A stretch of 64,000 nt of DNA, taken from positions 91,178 through 155,177 of the forward strand of contig NZ_JACJQJ010000015.1 in NCBI RefSeq assembly GCF_014696615.1, given 5' to 3'. Source of the stretch: Nostoc linckia FACHB-104. GTDB lineage: Bacteria; Cyanobacteriota; Cyanobacteriia; Cyanobacteriales; Nostocaceae. The position numbers and the translations under genes are program-made. Within the stretch, counting starts at the first letter, position 1. Every line of letters starts with the position of its first letter. A model generated the notes under the pieces. That model saw only the letters and a program-made list of their open reading frames with translations, was not told where the DNA came from and did no database searches. Shown here piece by piece: positions 27,659 through 36,825 of this stretch.

Positions 27659-28588
27659 TCAACCAGGATAATTGACGAGAGGTGCTGGCTCAGGCGCGAC
27701 TGTAGCCCATCCAGCGGGTTTACCTGACTGACTGGTTGCTTGGGCATACTCAGAAGCTGCTTGATTATGTGCGGGAGTTGGTGTTTGGGTTGCAGCTTGG
27801 GCAAGCCATTGGTGGTAAGCTTCGGGAGATTCAACCACTACATTGGCGTGCATTGTGGCAAAGTATGTACCGCTATATTGAGAGTCGGTCAGTTGGTATT
27901 TGCCTGGACGAATGGGGGTGAACTCAAAGTCAATATTGTGGTTGGGAATGATGTCTTGCTTCAGTCGGAATGCAGGGATATAGAAGCCATGTAGTACATC
28001 TTCGGATTTTAGTGCCAACCGGACGCGGCGATCGCTTGGTAGATGTAGTTCGGTACTAGTAACATCTCTTTCGGGGTAATGAAATACCCAAGCCCATTGT
28101 TTGGCTATGACATCAATGTTTTCTACTGGTTCAGCTAAAGCCGCAACTGGTTCATCTTTTGGTGCTGCATAAGCCGATTCCATTCCCATCGGATTATGCA
28201 GGTGTACTAATTCCATAGGGCCTTGAATGCCCATTTTTTCGTAAATTTGGTAGCTGTAAGCTGCAATCCAAAAGACTAACAAAATGGGGATGGCTGTCCA
28301 CACAACTTCTAGGGTGATATTTCCCTCAATTGCTGGGCCATCACTATAATCATTCTTGCCAGCACGATGGAAGAGAACAGAATACAACAAAGTGCCAGTA
28401 ACGCCTAGAAAGATAAACGCACCCAGGGTTACTAAGAAGCTAATCAGATCATCAATGAGTAGGGATTCAGCCGCCGCCTGTGGAGGAAGCCAAGAATAGG
28501 ACTGTTTACCTATCCAGAGACTCATAACAGTCACGGCGATCGCACTGATTATCAGTGCCACAATATTAAAAATCTTCTGGATTGCCAT
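27659..28588 (-). CDS. ctaC: Oxidase subunit II lacking CuA ligands
   Basis: 309 residues: two N-terminal membrane helices (about 6-25 and 46-68, 90-110) then a periplasmic cupredoxin domain with VIAKQWAWVFHYPE and HGFYIPAFRLKQDIIP. In cytochrome c oxidases the CuA site is C-x-E-x-C-x3-H-x2-M. Here that place reads DSQYSGTYFATMHANV, with neither cysteine nor the glutamate. The protein therefore cannot bind CuA. This is known for the cyanobacterial ARTO/Cox2 type, proposed to be a quinol oxidase. The long Ala/Thr/Pro tail is typical of this operon type. Confidence 0.9.
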   Translation of the reverse strand: MAIQKIFNIVALIISAIAVTVMSLWIGKQSYSWLPPQAAAESLLIDDLISFLVTLGAFIFLGVTGTLLYSVLFHRAGKNDYSDGPAIEGNITLEVVWTAIPILLVFWIAAYSYQIYEKMGIQGPMELVHLHNPMGMESAYAAPKDEPVAALAEPVENIDVIAKQWAWVFHYPERDVTSTELHLPSDRRVRLALKSEDVLHGFYIPAFRLKQDIIPNHNIDFEFTPIRPGKYQLTDSQYSGTYFATMHANVVVESPEAYHQWLAQAATQTPTPAHNQAASEYAQATSQSGKPAGWATVAPEPAPLVNYPG

Positions 28589-28680
28589 AGTCAGTGGTAA
28601 TTGTTGGGCATGGGGGATTGGTATCAGTCATGAGTCATTGCACAAATGACAAGGGACAAATGACAAATGACTAATACTGA

Positions 28681-29286
28681 TTAATTGAACATAGTGTTGA
28701 GGTCTTTGCCCAATCGCAGCAAACTATCTGCAGTGTTATGGACACCAAATTCAGCAGCTAATTGTGCGCCTAACGTGCCGTGGAGGTACATGATAAACAT
28801 GACTGCTACGCCTGCGAATAAATAGCGCCATTGCACTTGTTTTTCTTCATCGCGGCGAGTAACAAAGCGCTGATATCCTCTCCAGACAGTCATGCCGATG
28901 ATGATGGTTAATAACAGCACTCCACCAACACCATGCCAAATCATCGTATCCATTGCTTGGAATCCCCAAGCACTTTTGACATCGGCTGGTGGTTGTGCCA
29001 ACAGCATCTCATAAAAGCCAGCGGCAACTGTAAAACAGGTAATTACTGAAGAACCTACCATGTTGTACCAGCCAACATCAAATAAGTTCTCACGTTCCAC
29101 AGAAATTGCGAAAAATTTGAACACCCATTTTTGGAAGGGGAACAACGCCCCAACAATATCAAAGGTAATGCCAATGATGAATAGTCCTAGGGTGAGATGG
29201 ACTAAGTTAGGGTGAAGAGGAATGCTGTAAGGTAAGCCGTTTGGGCCTAGCTGGTCGCTTAATTGGTTAATTAGTTCTGCGTTCAT
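28681..29286 (-). CDS. DUF2231 membrane protein, second of pair
   Basis: 201 residues with four membrane helices. Near the N-terminus is the DUF2231 motif HPNLVHLTLGLFIIG; further histidines occur in TMIWHGVGGV and YLHGTLGAQL, the last two inside or at the end of helices. It overlaps the preceding DUF2231 gene by 4 bp (ATGA) and precedes the oxidase genes, so it is probably co-transcribed with them. The function is unknown. Paired histidines in helices would allow haem b binding. It may serve as a partner of the CuA-less oxidase. Confidence 0.75.
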   Translation of the reverse strand: MNAELINQLSDQLGPNGLPYSIPLHPNLVHLTLGLFIIGITFDIVGALFPFQKWVFKFFAISVERENLFDVGWYNMVGSSVITCFTVAAGFYEMLLAQPPADVKSAWGFQAMDTMIWHGVGGVLLLTIIIGMTVWRGYQRFVTRRDEEKQVQWRYLFAGVAVMFIMYLHGTLGAQLAAEFGVHNTADSLLRLGKDLNTMFN

Positions 29287-29783
29287 GGCAAGATACCATC
29301 CTTGAGTGCTTCAACAACTGGTACTGTGTGCAATCCATATACCCAAACCAGTTCATCACCTAGGTATACTTGCAAGCCAACTATTACTGTCAAAATTAGC
29401 CCGGCTCCCAGATAATAAAAAGTAATTCTCTGGGGGTCACGGGCTCGAATTACATAACGCCAAGCAGTAATTGCTGCAATAATTCCTGATAGTGACCAGC
29501 CAATGAGTGTATGTACATTCAACACAGATCTAGCTACTTCGTAAGGTTTTGCTAAACCTGCTTCAAATTGACCAAAAATGATAGCGACAAAGATGGAAAT
29601 TGTTGCAATGAGCATATTCCACCAGCTTACCTCAAATAGCCGAAAGTTGCGGGTAAAATAGCCAATTACGTCACAGCAAAAGGCAAACAACACCATTGCA
29701 ATTACGAAGTGAACAACAATGGGATGAATTGTATCTGGATAGGGTAGATTGTGGTCGTTCAAATTTGTGAGATAATCAAACAC
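29283..29783 (-). CDS. DUF2231 membrane protein, first of pair
   Basis: 166 residues with four membrane helices: the motif HPIVVHFVIAMVLFAFCCDVIG at the start, NVHTLIGWSLSGI in the third helix and VYGLHTVPV near the end. It is a paralogue of the next gene by layout. The start is GTG, preceded by a good ribosome site (AGGAGAATACC). It is the first gene of the minus-strand operon. Conserved His in helices 1 and 3 of both proteins is the kind of arrangement seen in small cytochrome b proteins, but haem binding is not shown. Confidence 0.75.
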   Translation of the reverse strand: MFDYLTNLNDHNLPYPDTIHPIVVHFVIAMVLFAFCCDVIGYFTRNFRLFEVSWWNMLIATISIFVAIIFGQFEAGLAKPYEVARSVLNVHTLIGWSLSGIIAAITAWRYVIRARDPQRITFYYLGAGLILTVIVGLQVYLGDELVWVYGLHTVPVVEALKDGILP

Positions 29784-31366
29784 GGTATTCTCCTAGGCAT
29801 ATAGGCTTTACCTCAAACAAACTTCTTTAATTGACACCCAAGAAATTTCACCAAACATTATCTACCCATTACCGGAATATAGAATTACATATAATTGGGG
29901 CGATATCCGGTTGTTTAAATATCAAGGTTGTGGTAGACAATTTAAGCGATTTGGGTGCAATTACAAGTTCAGAAGTTTAGTTTTTGCTCATTGATTCATC
30001 ATGGCATCTTGAGATAACGGCTCTTAATGGTTTACAAAAAAATCGCCGTTTGCTCTTTGCTTTCTTAAACCTATCTTTTAGCTTAAGGATTTTTTTAGTA
30101 GTTGTCAAAAGAGTCAAAATAAAAAAGTTCGGAGTAGTTTTTTTAGCAAAAAACTGTTTTTTGAAAGGTAACTAATTTAGCAGCTTAAAAAAACGTAAAT
30201 GTAACAAACATGTTTTTGGTTATTTAACTGACAATTTCCTAATATTAATTTGTGATTTTAACTACTAACTATTATTTATTCAGTTATTTATTTAAATTAA
30301 TTCGCTGCAGTTAATAAAAAATATATGCTCAATATCACTATAGTAAAATCTATCCAATTACTGATTATTTTGGTGTGAATACCGTGAATACAAGGCTGAT
30401 CCAAAAAAGCTGCTAATTTCTTCAGCAATCTGTAGAGGCATAATATATCCTGCAATAGGATTATTTAGCAATAAATCCTGAAAATAAGGAGTGATACAAA
30501 AGTGCGATCGCACTTGATGCAAAAACGGTATAGCAATACTATTTCATCTGTTCGGTTTTGGTTGTGGACTGTTGACTGTTGACTGTTGACTGCTGACTGT
30601 TGACTGTCAATAGTCCCTACGAGTAATTGTGCAAGTTAGATGAGCTTACCCTGAGTAATATGCTGAGATTGATTAAGCTAGCTGCGTTACGCTTACACTT
30701 ACCCCTCAAGGGGATTAAGAAAATTATTCACCCATACACTCAGGTTTGAAAAGAGTAAGACCTTTTCCTGAAGGTTGATTATTTTTGGCATCACAAATTT
30801 AGCCAACTAGACTACCGCAATGCAATTGGGCAAAGTTTACGACTAATTGTGAATTGCAAGGATAAATTTTACACTAAAACGTCAAAAAAACTAATTTATC
30901 TCTAAGTAACAAATAATTTCTCTGCTACGCAGAAAAATACTCACCATAATTTTGAACGAGTATTTTACAATCTGTAATATTTTGCTAATTACCTTAAAAA
31001 TAAACAATTTCAGCAATTACAGACTGCGTAAAAACCCAATTTTTGCTTTACAAAACTCAACAATTGTAGAGTTAATAACTAATTACGAATTATGTTGAAA
31101 TTGATCCCCCTTTATTTTTAATTCAATTTCCAATGGCTGGAATTCACATAGATATCAATACCACAAGAGATAGCATTTTAAACTCAGAATTTGGTTAACG
31201 GATAATGGTGAACAGCTAAGGTATCTAAGCTTTTTCTTACCCATTACCTATTCCCCCTTCCCCAAAGCCGCGAGTCCCCAGACATCGCCCCATTATTTGA
31301 TTTTTATCTCCCATAGGGGATTAAACCACAGTAAAATATTCCACATTATTTGCATACCAAGCAGCG
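29784..31366. other. Long AT-rich intergenic region with tandem repeat
   Basis: Almost 1.6 kb without a supported gene. A 63-residue frame at 29984-30175 has no start signal or family likeness. At 30567-30608 there is a tandem TGTTGAC/TGCTGAC array that recurs in the window at 43560, 49697 and 58814. The leader and promoter of the oxidase operon must lie at its left end, but no clear motif was identified. No CRISPR repeats were found before the Cas6 gene. Confidence 0.5.
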
Positions 31367-32509
31367 ATGGCAAGAGCAGCAATATCTACCACTCGCAAAG
31401 CCAAGTCCAAATCTGTGTCTACGTCCTCTCTTCCTATGTGGGCTGATGATACAGAATTGTTAGGATTGGTGTTTGACCTTGAGGCTATTAGTTCTACTTC
31501 CCTATATTCGCAGTACACCATTGGACTTCATGCCTGGTTCCTAGACCAAGTACGACAATTCAATCCAGAACTTTCGGCTTATCTCCATGATGGAGAATCA
31601 GAAAAGCCTTTTAATATATCGGCGCTGGAAGGTCAACTCGTTCCTAGTGGTAGACAACTGCAACTAGAAGCAAAGCAGATTTATCACTGGCACGTTAATG
31701 CCTTATCTCCCAGAGTGGCGCAATTTCTGCGTGAATGGTTAACCCAACTGCCACAAACTTTAGCTTTAAGAGATGCACCCTTGCAAATCAAACAGGTGAG
31801 TATTGCCCATCCACCCACAACCTATGCACGATTGTTGCAGTCATCTGTAGAGAAACAAACTAACGTCAGTCTCAGCTTTGTTTCACCTACCAGTTTCCGC
31901 CGCAAAGGTCATCATTTCCCGCTTCCTGTGCCTGTAAATCTCTTCCACAGCTATTTGCGACGTTGGAATGACTTTTCAGGGATTCCCATAGAAACAGAAG
32001 CTTTCCTTGATTGGATAGATGAAGGAGTGATTATCCACCAGCATCGCTTAGAATCAGTAAAAGTGGCAGCTGGTAAACGCGGTTCTGTGACTGGCTTCAC
32101 AGGGGCTATTTCCTGCGGGTTGAGTAAAGCTGCTTTAGCTAATACAGAATTTACTCGCTTATTTTATGCCTTAGTCCGACTTGCGCCTTACTGCGGTACA
32201 GGACACAAAACCACCTTTGGACTTGGACAAACGCGCTTAGATTGGTTAGAACCGGAACCAGCTACACCTACGCAGTTACTTACAAATCTCTTGGGGGAAA
32301 GGATTACAGAATTGACAGAGATATTCACTGCCCAACGAAAACGCACAGGAGGCGATCGCACTGATAAAATTGCTGCAACCTGGGCGACAATCCTGGCAAG
32401 GCGCGAAATGGGAGAATCTTTGCAAGTGATAGCGGAAGATTTAGAAATGCCCTATACTACCGTGAAAACTTATGTCAAATTGGCGCGCAGGGCGTTGAAG
32501 CAGGAGTAG
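31367..32509 (+). CDS. cas6: Orphan Cas6 with C-terminal helix-turn-helix
   Basis: 380 residues. The central part (about 25-305) is a RAMP-fold Cas6, which cuts CRISPR precursor RNA. It has a ferredoxin-like start (LLGLVFDLEAISSTSLYSQY), IYHWHVNALSP, FRRKGHHFPLPVP and the C-terminal glycine-rich loop CGTGHKTTFGLGQT. The last 65 residues are an extra domain: GERITELTEIFTAQRKR then a resolvase/sigma-like HTH (MGESLQVIAEDLEMPYTTVKTYVKLARRAL). No CRISPR array and no other cas gene is visible in the window, so this is an orphan. It may serve arrays elsewhere. The HTH may add RNA or DNA recognition. The catalytic His could not be assigned with certainty. Confidence 0.8.
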   Translation: MARAAISTTRKAKSKSVSTSSLPMWADDTELLGLVFDLEAISSTSLYSQYTIGLHAWFLDQVRQFNPELSAYLHDGESEKPFNISALEGQLVPSGRQLQLEAKQIYHWHVNALSPRVAQFLREWLTQLPQTLALRDAPLQIKQVSIAHPPTTYARLLQSSVEKQTNVSLSFVSPTSFRRKGHHFPLPVPVNLFHSYLRRWNDFSGIPIETEAFLDWIDEGVIIHQHRLESVKVAAGKRGSVTGFTGAISCGLSKAALANTEFTRLFYALVRLAPYCGTGHKTTFGLGQTRLDWLEPEPATPTQLLTNLLGERITELTEIFTAQRKRTGGDRTDKIAATWATILARREMGESLQVIAEDLEMPYTTVKTYVKLARRALKQE

Positions 32510-32741
32510 GGGTTGGGGATTGGGGACTGGGGATTGGGATGATGGTGGAGTGAAATTTAATTTTTAAATAAGTATAAATACTAAATTTAACTGTATATTC
32601 AGCGACATTTTTAGTTGCAAAACTTTAACATTAAAAAAGTAAATATTGGCTAAAAGTCTACAATCTAGATGGTAGCTTCCTCAAAAGATATGTGTAACAC
32701 TAAGGAGCTACTTCAAGCTAATTTTAAACGGAGGTCAGGCA

Positions 32742-34106
32742 ATGGCTATCGCCACCATTAATCCTGCCACTGGGGAGACACTCAAGACTTTTGAGTCGCT
32801 AAATGATCAAGAAATTGCTGCGAAGCTAGATTTAGCTGGTCAGGCTTTTGAGCATTACCGCAAAACTAGTTTTAACGAGCGATCGCAATGGCTTATTAAA
32901 GCTGCAGAGATTTTAGAGCAAGAGAAGGCAGAATTTGCCAAGTTAATGACCCTGGAAATGGGTAAGCCTTTAAAAGCTGCGATCGCAGAAGCGGAAAAAT
33001 GTGCGGCTGTCTGTCGCTACTATGCAGAAACCGCTGCTGATTTCTTGGCTGATGTTTCTGTAAAAACCGATGCCAGTCAGAGTTTTGTGCGTTACCAGCC
33101 ATTAGGTGTGATTCTCGCAGTCATGCCGTGGAATTTCCCTTTCTGGCAAGTATTTCGCTTTGCTGCGCCAGCACTGATGGCGGGTAATGTCGGTTTACTT
33201 AAACACGCGTCTAATGTACCGCAATGCGCCTTAGCAATTGAAGATATTATTCGCCGTGCTGGGTTTCCTGAAGGTGCTTTTCAAACACTATTAATCGGTG
33301 CAGCGAAAGTAGCCGATTTAATGTCCGATGAGCGAGTCAAAGCTGCTACCTTAACCGGAAGTGAACCTGCTGGTGCATCCTTAGCAGCGGCGGCGGGCAA
33401 ACAAATTAAAAAAACAGTCCTAGAATTGGGTGGCAGCGATCCATTCATCGTGTTAGAGAGTGCTGATATAGAGACAGCAGTTGTCACAGCTACTACAGCA
33501 CGAATGTTGAATAGCGGGCAATCATGTATAGCAGCGAAACGTTTCATTGTTGCAGAAGCGATCGCTGACAAATTTGAAAAACTGTTGTTAGATAAATTTC
33601 TGGCTTTAAAAGTTGGCGATCCCATGCAACTAGACACCGACTTAGGCCCATTGGCAACTCCTGATATTCTCCAGGAATTAGACCAACAAGTCCAAACTGC
33701 TGTTCAAAGCGGCGGTAAAGTTCTCACAGGTGGAAGTCGTTATCGTTGTCCTGGTAACTTTTATCCCCCTACCATCATCACAGACATTCCCCAAGATAGT
33801 GCGATCGCCCAAGAAGAATTTTTTGGGCCAGTAGCCTTATTATTCCGTGTTCCCGATATTGACGCAGCCATTCAACTAGCTAACGCCACACCCTTTGGCT
33901 TAGGCGCAAGCGCTTGGACAACCAACGACCAAGAACGCGATCGCTTAGTTACAGAAATTGAAGCTGGTGCAGTATTTATTAACGGAATGGTGAAATCCGA
34001 CCCCCGTCTACCTTTCGGCGGTATCAAACGTTCTGGGTATGGCAGAGAATTGAGCATTCAGGGAATACATGAGTTTGTCAATGTTAAAACTGTGTGGGTT
34101 AAATAA
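32742..34106 (+). CDS. gabD: Succinate-semialdehyde dehydrogenase
   Basis: 454 residues of the ALDH superfamily, the shorter SSADH type. It has VMPWNFPFWQ (128-137), LTGSEPAG (204-211), the catalytic Glu228 in LELGGSDPF and the nucleophile Cys262 in NSGQSCIAAKR. It oxidises succinate semialdehyde to succinate with NAD(P). A strong CGGAGG ribosome site precedes the ATG. The next gene is a 2-oxoglutarate decarboxylase. The pair corresponds to the route that closes the TCA cycle in many cyanobacteria, shown in Synechococcus sp. PCC 7002. Confidence 0.9.
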   Translation: MAIATINPATGETLKTFESLNDQEIAAKLDLAGQAFEHYRKTSFNERSQWLIKAAEILEQEKAEFAKLMTLEMGKPLKAAIAEAEKCAAVCRYYAETAADFLADVSVKTDASQSFVRYQPLGVILAVMPWNFPFWQVFRFAAPALMAGNVGLLKHASNVPQCALAIEDIIRRAGFPEGAFQTLLIGAAKVADLMSDERVKAATLTGSEPAGASLAAAAGKQIKKTVLELGGSDPFIVLESADIETAVVTATTARMLNSGQSCIAAKRFIVAEAIADKFEKLLLDKFLALKVGDPMQLDTDLGPLATPDILQELDQQVQTAVQSGGKVLTGGSRYRCPGNFYPPTIITDIPQDSAIAQEEFFGPVALLFRVPDIDAAIQLANATPFGLGASAWTTNDQERDRLVTEIEAGAVFINGMVKSDPRLPFGGIKRSGYGRELSIQGIHEFVNVKTVWVK

Positions 34107-34138
34107 AGAGTCAAGAGTCAAGGGTCAAGGGTTGGAGA

Positions 34139-34191
34139 GACGCGATTAATCGCGTCTGTACAAAATTTGGAGAGACACGATTAATCGCATC
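34139..34191. repeat. Two palindromes of the GACGCGATTAATCGCGTC type
   Basis: A perfect 18-bp palindrome at 34139-34156 and a diverged copy at 34174-34191, each followed by 'tgtac'. A third, one-base variant lies at 13141-13158. These are dispersed palindromic repeats, possibly structured in the transcript between the two enzyme genes. Confidence 0.7.
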
Positions 34192-34296
34192 TGTACTCAA
34201 AAGTCTAGGGTCAAGGGTGACAAATTATTTCCCTTTACCCCTTCCCCCTTCCCCTTTCCCCAGTCCCCAATCCCTAATCCCTAATGAGGCAACAAA

Positions 34297-35940
34297 ATGA
34301 ATACAGCAGAGTTATTAGTAAAGTGTTTAGAAAATGAAGGTGTAGAATATCTTTTTGGTCTTCCTGGTGAAGAAAATCTCCATGTTTTAGAGGCGTTAAA
34401 AACATCTTCAATTAAATTTATTACAACCCGTCACGAACAGGGTGCAGCATTCATGGCGGATGTCTATGGACGCTTGACTGGGAAAGCTGGGGTTTGTCTT
34501 TCTACTCTGGGCCCTGGGGCGACAAACTTAATGACTGGGGTAGCTGATGCTAACCTTGATGGTGCGCCACTAGTAGCAATTACCGGGCAAGTGGGAACAG
34601 ATAGAATGCATATCGAATCCCATCAATATTTAGATTTGGTGGCAATGTTTGCCCCAGTTACTAAGTGGAATAAGCAAATTGTTCGCCCCAGTATTACACC
34701 CGAAGTTGTGCGGAAAGCCTTTAAGCGATCGCAATCGGAAAAACCAGGCGCAGTACATATCGATTTACCAGAAAATATTGCTGCTATGCCTGTAGAAGGC
34801 AAGCCCTTACGTAAAGATAAAATTGAAAAAACCTATGCATCTTTTGCTAGTATTCGCGCTGCGGCTGCGGCAATTTCCCAAGCAGTAAACCCATTAATCT
34901 TAGTAGGTAATGGGGCGATACGCGCCCAAGCAAGTGATGCAGTTACCCAATTTGCTACCCAACTGAATATTCCCGTTGCTAATACTTTTATGGGTAAAGG
35001 CGTTATTCCTTATACTCATAATTTAGCCTTATGGTCAGTGGGATTGCAGCAACGCGATTTCATTACCTGCGGCTTCGATAATACAGATTTAGTAATTGCT
35101 ATTGGCTACGATTTAATTGAATTTTCACCAAAAAAATGGAATCCTGACGGACAAATTCCCGTTATTCATATTGCCCTCAGTTCCGCAGAAATTGATAGCA
35201 GTTATATTCCCCAGGCAGAAGTAATTGGTGATATTTCTGATTCTCTGGTTGAAATTTTAAAGTTAGCCGATAGACAAAATAAACCCAATCCTTACGCTAT
35301 CAGCTTAAAACCAAATATTCGTGCCGACTACGAAGAACACGCCCATGATGATGGCTTTCCCATCAAACCGCAAAAATTAATTTATGACTTGCGGCAAGTG
35401 ATGGGCCCAGATGATATTGTCATCTCGGATGTGGGGGCACATAAAATGTGGATTGCCCGCCATTATCATTGTCATAGCCCCAATACTTGCATTATTTCCA
35501 ACGGCTTTGCAGCAATGGGAATTGCCATACCCGGTGCTTTAGCGGCAAAACTCGTTTATCCCAACCGCAAAGTAGTGGCTGCAACTGGCGATGGTGGCTT
35601 TATGATGAATTGCCAGGAATTAGAAACAGCTTTGCGTGTGGGTACTCCCTTCGTCACCTTAATATTTAATGATGGTGGCTATGGGTTAATTGAGTGGAAG
35701 CAAGAAAATCATTTTGGCCCAGGACAGTCAGCTTTTATCCGCTTTGGTAATCCTGATTTTGTCAAATTAGCCGAAAGCATGGGTTTAAAAGGTTACAGAG
35801 TAGAATCAGCTACAGATTTAATCCCTGTCCTCAAAGAAGCCCTAGCTCAAGATGTACCTGCGGTTATCGATTGTCCTGTAGACTATCGTGAAAATCGCCG
35901 CTTCACCCAAAAAGCCGGCGAGTTAAGCTGCAAGTTGTAG
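34297..35940 (+). CDS. 2-Oxoglutarate decarboxylase, acetolactate-synthase-like
   Basis: 547 residues of the thiamine-diphosphate family. It has an N-terminal PYR domain with the catalytic Glu47 (TTRHEQGAAFMADVYGR), a central domain (190-330), and a PP domain with the ThDP/Mg motif GDGGFMMN...IFNDGGYG. By sequence alone it would be called acetolactate synthase large subunit. Adjacency to the succinate-semialdehyde dehydrogenase and its compact length match the cyanobacterial 2-oxoglutarate decarboxylase, which yields succinate semialdehyde and CO2. A GAGG ribosome site precedes the ATG. The function is inferred from context and family. Confidence 0.85.
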   Translation: MNTAELLVKCLENEGVEYLFGLPGEENLHVLEALKTSSIKFITTRHEQGAAFMADVYGRLTGKAGVCLSTLGPGATNLMTGVADANLDGAPLVAITGQVGTDRMHIESHQYLDLVAMFAPVTKWNKQIVRPSITPEVVRKAFKRSQSEKPGAVHIDLPENIAAMPVEGKPLRKDKIEKTYASFASIRAAAAAISQAVNPLILVGNGAIRAQASDAVTQFATQLNIPVANTFMGKGVIPYTHNLALWSVGLQQRDFITCGFDNTDLVIAIGYDLIEFSPKKWNPDGQIPVIHIALSSAEIDSSYIPQAEVIGDISDSLVEILKLADRQNKPNPYAISLKPNIRADYEEHAHDDGFPIKPQKLIYDLRQVMGPDDIVISDVGAHKMWIARHYHCHSPNTCIISNGFAAMGIAIPGALAAKLVYPNRKVVAATGDGGFMMNCQELETALRVGTPFVTLIFNDGGYGLIEWKQENHFGPGQSAFIRFGNPDFVKLAESMGLKGYRVESATDLIPVLKEALAQDVPAVIDCPVDYRENRRFTQKAGELSCKL

Positions 35941-35997
35941 TCAGCTGGTGCATATCTAAATTGCACATTTTCTTGTTTGGATAGTTTCAATTTAGTA

Positions 35998-36024
35998 GTG
36001 CGTTACGGCTTCAGCCTAACGCAC
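35998..36024. repeat. GTGCGTTA palindromic repeat
   Basis: The near-palindrome GTGCGTTACGGCTTC / AGCCTAACGCAC lies 58 bp after the decarboxylase stop. It may act as a terminator-like structure. It is the same repeat class as 24021 and 55884. Confidence 0.5.
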
Positions 36025-36116
36025 CACTAACGATTATCAAAGTAATAAACAGTAGGGTTGAAACAAAAAATCCTATAGTACCACCCTAAAGATTTTCAAG
36101 ACTATTACTCATAAAT

Positions 36117-36275
36117 CAATACGCTTGGTTTAAGTTCATTAGCGATTGATTTGCCACTTATTAAAAAAGCCAACAGACTTGGGGGAGAATCCCCCAAACC
36201 CCCGATTGGGTGACGGTTGCGTCCCCCAAACCCCCTCCAAAATTATTCTTCTATGTTTTTTTTTTGAGTAATACC
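36117..36275. repeat. MITE-like repeat, family A copy 2 (inverted)
   Basis: The reverse complement of the element at 12825-13020: 'ttagcgattgatttgccacttattaaaaaagcc', then 'gggggagaatcccccaaacccccgattgggtgacggttgcg' and 'ccccctccaaaattattctt'. It keeps the internal 'gacgcaaccgtcacccaatcggg' segment that copy 3 lacks. A small imperfect hairpin (TAGGGGCAAGGC...GCCGTGCCC) follows at 36303-36330. Confidence 0.8.
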
Positions 36276-36825
36276 ATTTTGAAAAAAGAATGCGACAGAT
36301 TGTAGGGGCAAGGCAACGCCGTGCCCTCTAGAATATATTGATGTGTCGCCAACATTATTTAAATTGGTATTAGGACTGAGATTCTAATACTCGTGCAGCC
36401 TCATCTAGCCGATCATTGCTATCTTTTGCTAGCTTTAACCACGAAGCTGTCACACTACCATAAATTCCACCACCTACGGCTGTGATAGTTCCGGCGGAAA
36501 TGTTACCGGAAAACAACAGCATAATACCCGCAAAACCTGCGATCGCACTAATTGTTGTCATTGCAAAAGCCAGGTTAAATGCTGCACTTGCTTGGCGGAG
36601 TCTCTCCTGATAAATGCTGTGGCGTTCTTGGTAAATTAGATCCACAGTGGTGCTAGTTGTCTCTGTTGGCTGTTGTGTATTAAGGGACTAGCAGGAAAAT
36701 AAAGTACCAGCTAAACAGGGACGATAGTAATATCCCATTTGGGTAATGTTTTAGAACGTTGCCATTGGGGTTGATACTGTTCTAACTCTCGTGACAGAAC
36801 CTTAATTCCTTTTTCATAAGTGGTT

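Noticed and set aside
29984..30175. 63-codon plus-strand frame
   Set aside because: No ribosome site, no family likeness and a composition typical of AT-rich intergenic DNA.
30567..30608. Possible CRISPR array before the orphan Cas6
   Set aside because: The repeats are contiguous heptamers without spacers and recur elsewhere in the window; this is a short tandem repeat, not a CRISPR.
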